From: Methylophilaceae bacterium UBA7525
GTDB lineage: Bacteria; Pseudomonadota; Gammaproteobacteria; Burkholderiales; Methylophilaceae
NCBI GenBank assembly: GCA_002479405.1
Contig: DLMX01000009.1
Span: 1 to 5,812, forward strand
DNA: 5,812 nt
Reading direction: 5' to 3'
Part shown: positions 1 through 5,108 of the stretch, piece by piece
How positions within the stretch are numbered: position 1 is the first letter of the stretch
How the letters are laid out: each line of letters begins with the position of its first letter
Position numbers and translations under genes: made by a program
The notes under the pieces: model-generated
Database searches by the model: none
Told to the model about the DNA's origin: nothing
Seen by the model: only the letters and a program-made list of their open reading frames with translations

Positions 1-713
1 TTCTGGTGGCGGCGCTGCATGGAACAGTCGCGCTCACCCAGATAGACAGCATTGCCATGCTGGTCAGAAAGCACCTGGATCTCGATATGGCGCGGCTGTT
101 CGAGGAATTTTTCCATGTAGACCATGGGATTGCCGAAAGCGCTCTGCGCTTCTGCTTTGGTCATATTGACCGAGGCCAGCAGCGCGGCTTCGGTGTGCAC
201 CACACGCATGCCGCGACCGCCGCCACCGCCGGCAGCCTTGATAATGACCGGATAACCGATTCGTTTTGCCTCGCGCAGGATCTCCTCGGGATCATCACCC
301 AGCGCACCTTCCGAACCCGGCACGCACGGCACGCCGGCCTTGCGCATGGCCTCCTTGGCACTGACCTTGTCGCCCATGAGACGAATGGTTTCCGCACGCG
401 GGCCGATGAATACAAAACCGCTCTGCTCTACACGTTCGGCAAAATCGGCATTTTCCGAAAGAAAACCATAACCGGGATGGATCGCTTCCGCATCAGTGAC
501 TTCAGCAGCACTGATGACCGCAGGAATGTTCAGATAACTTTGACCGGAGGGAGCAGGGCCGATACAGACTGACTCATCGGCCAGTTGCACATATTTGGCT
601 TCGCGGTCGGCTTCGGAATGGACCGCTACAGTTTTAATACCAAGTTCACGGCAGGCGCGCTGCACACGCAGTGCAATCTCGCCCCGATTGGCAATCAGGA
701 TCTTCTCGAACAT
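1..713 (-). CDS. accC: Biotin carboxylase subunit of acetyl-CoA carboxylase (N-terminal part, cut by window edge)
   Basis: AccC carboxylates the biotin carried on AccB, using ATP and bicarbonate; this is the first half-reaction of cytoplasmic acetyl-CoA carboxylase. 237 complete codons are present of a family length near 450. The N-terminus MFEKILIANRGEIALRV is the typical biotin carboxylase start, followed by AIHPGYGFLSEN (78-89), GDKVSAK (114-120) and the ATP-grasp glycine-rich loop KAAGGGGGRGMRVV (159-172). In E. coli numbering the nucleotide-site residues Lys116, Lys159, Glu201 and His209 are all in place, and the visible part ends in ERDCSMQRRHQ. The first two bases of the window begin the next codon as AA, compatible with catalytic Lys238. 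The start at 713 is firm: the ATG at 720 is followed directly by a stop, and an AAGGA ribosome site overlaps the accB stop codon 9 nt upstream. It lies last in the visible aroQ-accB-accC run. Identification is very secure; only the C-terminal half is unseen. Confidence 0.97.
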   Translation of the reverse strand, partial: MFEKILIANRGEIALRVQRACRELGIKTVAVHSEADREAKYVQLADESVCIGPAPSGQSYLNIPAVISAAEVTDAEAIHPGYGFLSENADFAERVEQSGFVFIGPRAETIRLMGDKVSAKEAMRKAGVPCVPGSEGALGDDPEEILREAKRIGYPVIIKAAGGGGGRGMRVVHTEAALLASVNMTKAEAQSAFGNPMVYMEKFLEQPRHIEIQVLSDQHGNAVYLGERDCSMQRRHQ

Positions 714-722
714 TTTACATCC

Positions 723-1190
723 TTAGCCAATGATAAATAGTGGTTCGCCATATTCTACCGGTTGGCCGTTTTCAACCAGAACCGCCTTGATGACGCCGGC
801 ATGGTCAGCCTCGATCTCGTTCAGCAGCTTCATGGCCTCAATGATGCACAGGGTATCGCCGACATTCACAGTTGAACCGACGTCAACAAAAGCCTTGGCC
901 TCCGGTGAAGACGCACGGTAGAAAGTACCGACCATGGGCGACTTCACAACGTGACCTTCGATCACAGGTTCGGCAGCTGCCGCCGGAGCAGCAGCTGGTG
1001 CAGCCGCAGGCGCTGGAGCGGCAGCCGGCGCGGGCATCTGCATGTAGGGCTGATAATGCATCATGCCTTGCGCGCCACCTTGATGATTGCGGCTGATACG
1101 TACCTTTTCCTCGCCTTCTGTCAGTTCAAGCTCGGAAATGCCGGATTCCTCGACCAGATCAATCAGTTTTTTCAGTTTGCGTAAATCCAT
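723..1190 (-). CDS. accB: Biotin carboxyl carrier protein of acetyl-CoA carboxylase (BCCP)
   Basis: AccB holds the biotin that shuttles carboxyl groups from AccC to the carboxyltransferase (AccA/AccD). The product has 155 residues, close to the 156 of E. coli. Residues 1-36 (MDLRKLKKLIDLVEESGI...) are the usual N-terminal segment. Residues about 53-73 are an alanine/proline-rich flexible linker, and about 76-155 form the biotinyl domain. The biotinylation motif EAMKLLNEIEAD (118-129) puts the modified lysine at position 121. The 'thumb' typical of bacterial BCCP is present as YRASSPEAKAF (91-101). The reading frame is open upstream to 1295, but that part covers the aroQ stop and carries no family sequence. 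The ATG at 1190 has AGAGGT about 8 nt upstream and gives the conserved N-terminus, so it is preferred. Nine nt separate its stop from accC and 37 nt separate it from aroQ, consistent with co-transcription. Leu-Leu after the lysine replaces the Met-Met of E. coli, a tolerated variation. Confidence 0.97.
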   Translation of the reverse strand: MDLRKLKKLIDLVEESGISELELTEGEEKVRISRNHQGGAQGMMHYQPYMQMPAPAAAPAPAAAPAAAPAAAAEPVIEGHVVKSPMVGTFYRASSPEAKAFVDVGSTVNVGDTLCIIEAMKLLNEIEADHAGVIKAVLVENGQPVEYGEPLFIIG

Positions 1191-1214
1191 GGGATACCTC
1201 TGTGACAAGTTAAT

Positions 1215-1234
1215 CGCCTGACAAATGTCAGGCG
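1215..1234. other. Perfect inverted repeat (hairpin) over the aroQ stop, ahead of accB
   Basis: CGCCTGACA and TGTCAGGCG face each other across two bases, giving a 9-bp perfect stem (or 8 bp with a 4-nt loop). The repeat includes the aroQ TGA stop (1228-1230) and ends 24 nt before the accB start codon. Read in the direction of the genes it is followed by ATTAACTTG, which lacks a proper uridine run. It is therefore not a standard intrinsic terminator. It could be a weak attenuator, an RNA stability or processing element, or a protein site setting accBC expression apart from aroQ. Confidence 0.6.
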
Positions 1235-1692
1235 GGTTGATTCGATAAAAACGTAATCGCGTAATCCAGTGCGAACGAATAGCCCTGGGCGCCAAGACCG
1301 CTGATCACACCGACAGCGATATCGGAGAAATAGGAGTGATGACGGAATGACTCGCGTGCATACACATTGGAAAGATGAACTTCTATGAACGGTATTCTGA
1401 CTGCAGACAGGGCATCGCGCAGTGCGACAGACGTATGGGTAAATGCTGCAGGATTGATAATGACAAAATCGACGCTTTTAACCGCCAATGACTGCACTTT
1501 GTTGATCAGCTCGGCCTCGCTGTTGCTCTGAATGCACTCCAGCTGCACATTGGCAGCGGCAGCTTGCCCGGCAAGACGCTGATTGATACTCTCCAACGTA
1601 TCATTGCCGTAATGATGCGGTTCCCGCAGACCCAGCAGATTGAGGTTGGGACCGTGGATGACCAATATGGATTTTGAGTGATTCGCAGCCAT
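1228..1692 (-). CDS. aroQ: Type II 3-dehydroquinate dehydratase
   Basis: AroQ dehydrates 3-dehydroquinate to 3-dehydroshikimate in the shikimate pathway; type II enzymes are small cytoplasmic flavodoxin-like subunits that form dodecamers. The 154-residue length is typical. Visible family signatures are HGPNLNLLGLREPHHYG (13-29), with catalytic loop Arg23 and Tyr28; the substrate loop INPAAFTHTSVALRDAL (79-95), with Asn80; and EVHLSNVYARESFRHHSY (104-121), with the catalytic His106 and substrate-binding Arg residues. All catalytic residues are present. The segment QSNSEAELI (55-63) differs slightly from the common QSNxEGxLI form, but this loop varies in the family. The ATG at 1692 gives the expected short lead before the first strand. 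Its ribosome site is weak (only GGGT about 9 nt upstream, at the edge of a GC hairpin), so translation may rely on the A-rich run just before the ATG. It follows a 127-bp gap and probably begins the aroQ-accB-accC unit. Confidence 0.96.
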   Translation of the reverse strand: MAANHSKSILVIHGPNLNLLGLREPHHYGNDTLESINQRLAGQAAAANVQLECIQSNSEAELINKVQSLAVKSVDFVIINPAAFTHTSVALRDALSAVRIPFIEVHLSNVYARESFRHHSYFSDIAVGVISGLGAQGYSFALDYAITFLSNQPA

Positions 1693-1701
1693 TTTTTGTT
1701 A

Positions 1702-1716
1702 CCCGGAGGGTCCGGG
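1702..1716. repeat. GC-rich inverted repeat just upstream of the aroQ start
   Basis: CCCGGA-GGG-TCCGGG is a perfect 6-bp stem with a 3-nt loop. In the aroQ mRNA it ends 9 nt before the ATG, where a Shine-Dalgarno sequence would normally sit, and leaves only TAACAAAAA between stem and start. It is not followed by a uridine run on either strand, so it does not look like a terminator. A role in setting aroQ translation is possible but not shown. Confidence 0.5.
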
Positions 1717-1761
1717 CGCGGTGATTCATGACCGCAAGTTTGCCGCAAATAGGGGGATGTT

Positions 1762-1776
1762 GTCTATAGAATAGAC
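1762..1776. promoter_or_regulatory. Perfect short palindrome, candidate operator
   Basis: GTCTAT and ATAGAC form perfect inverted arms around AGA. The site overlaps the best minus-strand -10 candidates about 70 nt upstream of the aroQ start, a usual place for a repressor site. I do not recognise the sequence as the consensus of a known regulator, and 6-bp arms can arise by chance. Confidence 0.3.
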
Positions 1777-1819
1777 GAAATTTAGCGAAATTGCTTTTTC
1801 TGGAGAAACCGGCTATGGC

Positions 1820-2359
1820 TCAATTGCGCTCGCCCAGCAAAGGCAGAAATGCTTCTTCCAGCAAAGACTGATTCACCAGCCCGAAATAGGTTTTTACGAT
1901 ACTGCCATCCGGCGCAATGATGGCAGTATAAGGCAATATGCCCTTGTTGTTGCCCAGGCTCTCACTGAGACTCATGGCGTCCAGATCGCCAGAAAGCAAT
2001 GGGTAGCTGACCGGTGTTTGCAGTGCGAATTCGCGGATTTTATCCAGCTCGTCAGAGGAAATACCCAGCACCATCAGCCCTTGATCCTCATATTGGCTAT
2101 GCAATCTGGATAATTCCGGCATCTCTTCCAGACAAGGCGGACACCAGGTAGCCCAGAAATTAACAATGATAATCTTGCCTTTCCATTGCGCAATTGGCTG
2201 CAACTGACCATCCAGACCGGGAAAGGCTGTGGCAAAGAAGGCTTCTGTCGATGCTGCCTGTGACTGAACTGCAGGGTTCAGTACAAAGTGCCGCACCGCA
2301 AGGCCGGAGATGATAATCAACAGAGCGAAGAAAAGATAAATCGGAATTTTTTTCAGCAT
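1820..2359 (-). CDS. Membrane-anchored TlpA/ResA-family thiol:disulfide oxidoreductase
   Basis: This is a thioredoxin-fold protein predicted to sit in the periplasm, tethered by one N-terminal helix. The 179 residues comprise a Lys-Lys lead, a hydrophobic segment (about 5-27, IPIYLFFALLIIISGLAV), a short linker, and an AhpC/TSA-Redoxin-type domain. The redox motif WCPPC is at 72-76 (Cys73, Cys76) after VNFWAT, and the cis-proline loop is GILPYT (140-145, Pro143). These are hallmarks of TlpA, ResA and CcmG, which reduce disulfides, for example in cytochrome c maturation or protection of exported thiols. The frame is open up to an ATG at 2407, but that start overlaps dsbD by 44 nt and adds a charged lead with no ribosome site. 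The ATG at 2359, 4 nt after the dsbD stop, gives a clean membrane anchor and is preferred. Its own ribosome site is weak, suggesting translation coupled to dsbD. The family is certain; the substrate is not known from sequence, though reduction by DsbD is a sensible inference. Confidence 0.92.
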   Translation of the reverse strand: MLKKIPIYLFFALLIIISGLAVRHFVLNPAVQSQAASTEAFFATAFPGLDGQLQPIAQWKGKIIIVNFWATWCPPCLEEMPELSRLHSQYEDQGLMVLGISSDELDKIREFALQTPVSYPLLSGDLDAMSLSESLGNNKGILPYTAIIAPDGSIVKTYFGLVNQSLLEEAFLPLLGERN

Positions 2360-2363
2360 GCGC

Positions 2364-4232
2364 TTAAAGGACTGTCTGATCGAGTATCTGCAGGAATTTA
2401 TCCGCATTAAGGAAACCGATTACCCGCATTTGCGGTATTTCCCCGCCATTTGCATCGAAAAATATAATGCCGGGCGGGCCGAACAGATTGAAACGCTTGA
2501 GCAACGCCGCATCGTCTGCCGAATTCTGCGTCACATCCGCTTGCAACAGCACGGCACCTTGCAGCCTGGCCTGCACGCGCGGGTCGCTGAAGGTAAACAG
2601 TTCCATTTCTTTGCAGACTACACACCAGTCCGCATAAAAATCCAGCATCACCAGTTTACCGGCAGAGGCCTGTATTTTCTGTTCCAGCTCCGCCACAGTT
2701 TTCACCGGCTGAAAAGACAGATGTGAGACTTGCGCCTCTGCCACACCGCCGCGCAAGCCTGCCAGCGGCTGCAAGGGCGATTTGGCGCCGGACATGGCGC
2801 CAATCAGCAGCGTGATACCCAGCACCAGCATGATGATGGCGACGCCTTTCCAGAACTTCAGCCATTTATGCGCATTGACCGGCAGCGCATCCACTGCATG
2901 CATGTAAATGGCAGGCACTATCAGCAATGCCGCCCACAGCAACAACTGCACGGCCACCGGCAGCAAGGGCGACACCAGCCACACCGCCATCGCCAGCATG
3001 ACCACACCGAAAAAATTGCGCACGGCATTCATCCAGGCGCCGGCCCTCGGCAACAGATCACCGGCTGAGGCACCAAGCAGCAACAGCGGCACGCCCATGC
3101 CCATGGACAAGGCAAACAGCGCGCTACCTCCCAGCAGCACATCATGCGTCTGACTGATATAGAGCAGAGCGGCAGCCAGCGGCGCTGCGACGCAAGGGCT
3201 GAGAATCAGGGCTGACAGCGCACCCATCAGGAAGACCCCGAAGAAATGACCGCCCTTGATACGATTGGTCAGTGCAGCGATACGACTCTCGAACGCGCTC
3301 GGCAGCTGCAATTCATAGAAGCCGAACATGGACAACGCCAGCAGCACAAAGATCAGGGCGCCAAAACCCAGCGCCCAGGCATTCTGCAAAGCAGCACTCA
3401 GCATCTGACCGGACAAGCCGGCAGCCACCCCCATCAGCGTATAGGTCAGCGCCATGCCCAAGGTGTAGGCCAGCGACAGGTTGAAGGTATGCAGGCGACT
3501 GAACTTCTTGCCGCCGACAATGATGCTGGAAAGAATCGGTATCATCGGCAGGACGCAAGGGGTAAATGACAACAACAGACCGAAACCGAAGAACCCGGCG
3601 ACGATCAGCCACAGCTTGCCGTCCTTCAGCAGCGTTGCTATGCGGTCATTATCATTGACAGCACCAGCAGCACTGCCGCCGACCGCCGCACCGCCTCCGC
3701 CAGCTTTGACGACGGCCTTGCCATCGGCACCCACCGTGAAGTTCGTTCGTATCGGCGCATAGCACAGACCGCTGGCGCTACAACCCTGATAGGTCACGCG
3801 GATATCCAGCGGAAAACGGCTGGCCTCGCCCAGATGGATCAATGCCGTCGTAAAGTCGTAATAGACTTCCATCAGGCCGAATGTCGGATCTTCCTTGGCA
3901 ACACCGTCTGGCAACTCGACACTGACCAACTCCGAACCGGCAGACAGCAACTCGAATTTGAAACGATCCTTGTAGAGATAATGCCCGGGCGCTATCAAAA
4001 AATCCGCACGCAAGGTGCGACTGTCCTGTGCCGCCAGCTCGACCTGGAACGCCACTTCCGGCGCCAGCACTTCGTCATCGCCGGCATCATCGAGAAATGC
4101 ACTGATTCCACCGCCATAGCCGCTGGCACCGGCGGCCAGCACCGGCATCGAGGTGGCAAACACCAAGGGAAACACAACAGCAAGAACCAGCGAGCGCAAC
4201 AACTGACTAAAAGGGATCATTGAAAGATTCAC
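2364..4232 (-). CDS. dsbD: Thiol:disulfide interchange protein DsbD (cytochrome c biogenesis/thiol reduction)
   Basis: DsbD passes electrons from cytoplasmic thioredoxin through the inner membrane to periplasmic thiol proteins. The 622-residue product has all three domains. A signal peptide (about 1-34, ending PVLAAG) leads into the periplasmic alpha domain with YQGCSASGLCYAPI (Cys151, Cys157). A Gly/Ala-rich linker (about 178-191) follows. The membrane beta domain (about 205-480, multiple helices) carries SFTPCVLPMIPIL (Cys226) and SPCVAAPLAAALLYI (Cys347). The C-terminal thioredoxin-like gamma domain has DFYADWCVVCKEMELFTFSD (Cys537, Cys540). All six redox cysteines are present. The start is chosen as GTG at 4232: it overlaps the cutA TGA stop as GTGA and has AGGAA 8 nt upstream. 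ATG codons at 4256 (28 nt inside cutA) and 4220 lack a ribosome site; using them would add 8 or remove 4 residues. A TlpA-like gene follows after 4 nt, a likely redox partner. Function is secure, the exact start less so. Confidence 0.96.
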   Translation of the reverse strand: MNLSMIPFSQLLRSLVLAVVFPLVFATSMPVLAAGASGYGGGISAFLDDAGDDEVLAPEVAFQVELAAQDSRTLRADFLIAPGHYLYKDRFKFELLSAGSELVSVELPDGVAKEDPTFGLMEVYYDFTTALIHLGEASRFPLDIRVTYQGCSASGLCYAPIRTNFTVGADGKAVVKAGGGGAAVGGSAAGAVNDNDRIATLLKDGKLWLIVAGFFGFGLLLSFTPCVLPMIPILSSIIVGGKKFSRLHTFNLSLAYTLGMALTYTLMGVAAGLSGQMLSAALQNAWALGFGALIFVLLALSMFGFYELQLPSAFESRIAALTNRIKGGHFFGVFLMGALSALILSPCVAAPLAAALLYISQTHDVLLGGSALFALSMGMGVPLLLLGASAGDLLPRAGAWMNAVRNFFGVVMLAMAVWLVSPLLPVAVQLLLWAALLIVPAIYMHAVDALPVNAHKWLKFWKGVAIIMLVLGITLLIGAMSGAKSPLQPLAGLRGGVAEAQVSHLSFQPVKTVAELEQKIQASAGKLVMLDFYADWCVVCKEMELFTFSDPRVQARLQGAVLLQADVTQNSADDAALLKRFNLFGPPGIIFFDANGGEIPQMRVIGFLNADKFLQILDQTVL

Positions 4233-4561
4233 ACGCGGGTTTCCTGTTGTATCCATTGAATATAGGCGGCTTCGCCACCATCTAGATGGACATAGGTGAT
4301 TTCGGGAAGTTCGTAGGGGTGCATTACACGAATGGCGGTTTCAATTTCGGCATATCGGCTCAACGTCGATTTGATATGCAAGGCGACCTCGGTCGCCCTT
4401 TCGATTTTGCCCTGCCAATGATAGATTGAAATGTTGGCAGGCATGATGTTCACACAGGCCGCCAAACCATGTCCGACCAGATGTTCGGCCATTCGATCCG
4501 CACTGCCCTGATCCGGCAGATGCGTCATGACCAGAATAGCCACTGTTGAATTCATTGTCAT
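4229..4561 (-). CDS. cutA: CutA-family divalent-cation tolerance protein
   Basis: CutA proteins are small, very stable cytoplasmic trimers with a ferredoxin-like fold. The name comes from E. coli copper-tolerance mutants, but the molecular role remains unsettled. The 110-residue product matches family length. Typical segments are LAACVNIMP (33-41), YHWQGKIERATEVALHIKS (47-65), HPYELPEI (81-88) and the C-terminal AAYIQWI (98-104). Two ATG codons are possible, at 4561 and 4555. Neither has a recognisable ribosome site, because the stretch before them on this strand reads ACCTAAAAA. The longer form is given here, and the two-residue difference is not resolvable. The stop codon overlaps the dsbD GTG, so the two genes are probably translated together. 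It begins the cutA-dsbD-tlpA-like run and faces away from fxsA with 18 bp between start codons, so its promoter must lie within the 5' part of fxsA. No good promoter was recognised there. Confidence 0.94.
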   Translation of the reverse strand: MTMNSTVAILVMTHLPDQGSADRMAEHLVGHGLAACVNIMPANISIYHWQGKIERATEVALHIKSTLSRYAEIETAIRVMHPYELPEITYVHLDGGEAAYIQWIQQETRV

Positions 4562-4566
4562 TTTTT

Positions 4567-4572
4567 AGGTGA
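4567..4572 (+). promoter_or_regulatory. Ribosome binding site of fxsA
   Basis: AGGTGA lies 7 nt before the ATG at 4580 and decides between that codon and a second, out-of-frame ATG at 4584. It takes up a third of the 18-bp space between the divergent cutA and fxsA start codons. Confidence 0.7.
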
Positions 4573-4579
4573 TTGTTTC

Positions 4580-5038
4580 ATGCATGTACTTTTATTCCTG
4601 TTGATTTTACTCGCTTTCCCGGTGCTGGAGATATGGATACTGATCGAGCTGGCCGACAACTACGGCTGGGCGCTGCTCGGCTATCTGATTGTCGTGGCAA
4701 TTCTGGGATGGCGCCTGATTCAGGACGAGAGACAGCTGGTCTTCAGCCGCGTCGCCCAGACCATGGCAGCCGGCGGCACACCAGCCAAGGTGGTATTCGG
4801 CAGCGCCAAGAACATTATCGCAGGCATCCTGCTGATCATTCCCGGTGTAGTTAGCGACGCTTTTGCCGTCCTGCTCCTGCTGATCCCCTCGCCCAAGCCG
4901 CTCAACTTCGAGCAAGCGCAGGAAACGCCCGATTTCGAATACGAAGCGAGCTACGAATATAAACGTGAATACGAACGCAAGACCGGACAAAGCAGCGGTT
5001 CGGACGTCATCGAGGGCGAATACAAACGCGAAGATTAA
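4580..5038 (+). CDS. fxsA: FxsA family inner-membrane protein
   Basis: FxsA is a small inner-membrane protein. In E. coli, overproduction relieves exclusion of phage T7 by the F plasmid through interaction with PifA; its normal role is unknown. The 152-residue product shows the family layout: a first hydrophobic helix with an internal acid (1-24, VLEIWILIELAD), a second (about 29-45, GWALLGYLIVVAILGW), the loop MAAGGTPA (62-69), and hydrophobic stretches IIAGILLIIPGVVSDAFAVLLLLIP (79-103, split by Pro88-Asp93). The C-terminal tail from about 104 is hydrophilic and rich in Tyr, Glu and Lys, ending in VIEGEYKRED, an ending seen in many FxsA homologues. The start is the ATG at 4580 with AGGTGA 7 nt upstream. 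It is divergent from cutA, and the plus-strand promoter would have to lie inside cutA. A reductase gene follows after 70 nt in the same direction. Family assignment is confident; cellular function is not. Confidence 0.93.
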   Translation: MHVLLFLLILLAFPVLEIWILIELADNYGWALLGYLIVVAILGWRLIQDERQLVFSRVAQTMAAGGTPAKVVFGSAKNIIAGILLIIPGVVSDAFAVLLLLIPSPKPLNFEQAQETPDFEYEASYEYKREYERKTGQSSGSDVIEGEYKRED

Positions 5039-5108
5039 GTCGCTGTGCTAAACTCTTGCCCTTTTCCACTCATCAATTCAAGTACTTGTTAGATTCAGGA
5101 ATTCCAGC
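5039..5108 (+). promoter_or_regulatory. Short intergenic leader of the reductase gene, with 10-bp palindrome
   Basis: The 70-bp gap after fxsA holds a perfect palindrome CAAGTACTTG (5079-5088) and AGGA (5097-5100) 8 nt before the ATG at 5109, which serves as the ribosome site. An extended -10-like TGTTAGATT is present (5087-5095), but it sits so close that transcription would start after the ribosome site, so it is unlikely to be the promoter. No hairpin followed by a T-run is seen, so co-transcription with fxsA is possible. Confidence 0.35.

Larger units (their letters stand above)
1693..1819 (-). promoter_or_regulatory. Probable control region of aroQ-accB-accC
   Basis: This is the longest non-coding gap in the window and lies directly upstream of aroQ. 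It holds a perfect 6-bp-arm palindrome (GTCTAT-N3-ATAGAC, 1762-1776), two CGAAATT copies 10 bp apart (1776-1792), two CCGCAA copies 11 bp apart (1732-1748) and a GC hairpin (1702-1716). On the minus strand, TATAGA (1768-1763) or TATTCT (1773-1768) could be a -10 box. No good -35 element is seen at the right spacing, so the promoter is an inference. No convincing terminator for the upstream TlpA-like gene is visible either, so read-through is possible. Confidence 0.4.

Noticed and set aside
6..572. Long plus-strand open frame opposite accC
   Set aside because: It is antisense to a textbook biotin carboxylase frame, has no family features and no ribosome site; it is a shadow of codon bias in accC.
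972..1034. GCAGC/GCCGC-rich repetitive stretch
   Set aside because: It encodes the Ala/Pro linker normal for BCCP proteins; not an independent DNA repeat.
1191..1295. Longer N-terminus of AccB starting at 1295
   Set aside because: It would overlap aroQ by 68 nt and precedes the conserved MDLRKLKKL start, which has its own AGAGGT ribosome site.
1228..1692. AroQ loop variant QSNSEAELI as a functional oddity
   Set aside because: This loop varies among type II dehydroquinases and all catalytic residues are present.
1506..1748. Minus-strand open frame reaching into the aroQ leader, and a short ATG frame from 1732
   Set aside because: Both are out of frame with aroQ, lack ribosome sites and show no recognisable peptide such as an aromatic-rich leader; judged chance frames.
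1801..1819. Possible terminator after the TlpA-like gene
   Set aside because: No stem of useful length followed by a T-run is present on the minus strand.
2360..2407. TlpA-like start at 2407
   Set aside because: It overlaps dsbD by 44 nt without a ribosome site and puts a polar stretch before the membrane anchor; the ATG at 2359 fits better.
2730..3762. Several plus-strand open frames rich in His, Gln and Arg opposite dsbD
   Set aside because: They are antisense to conserved DsbD membrane and thioredoxin segments, and their composition is what reversed hydrophobic codons produce.
4579..4586. CATGCATG palindrome at the fxsA start
   Set aside because: It arises from the start codon plus the second codon (Met-His) and is too short to be called a site.
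5087..5095. Extended -10-like TGTTAGATT before the reductase gene
   Set aside because: Transcription would begin downstream of the AGGA ribosome site, and no -35 is seen.
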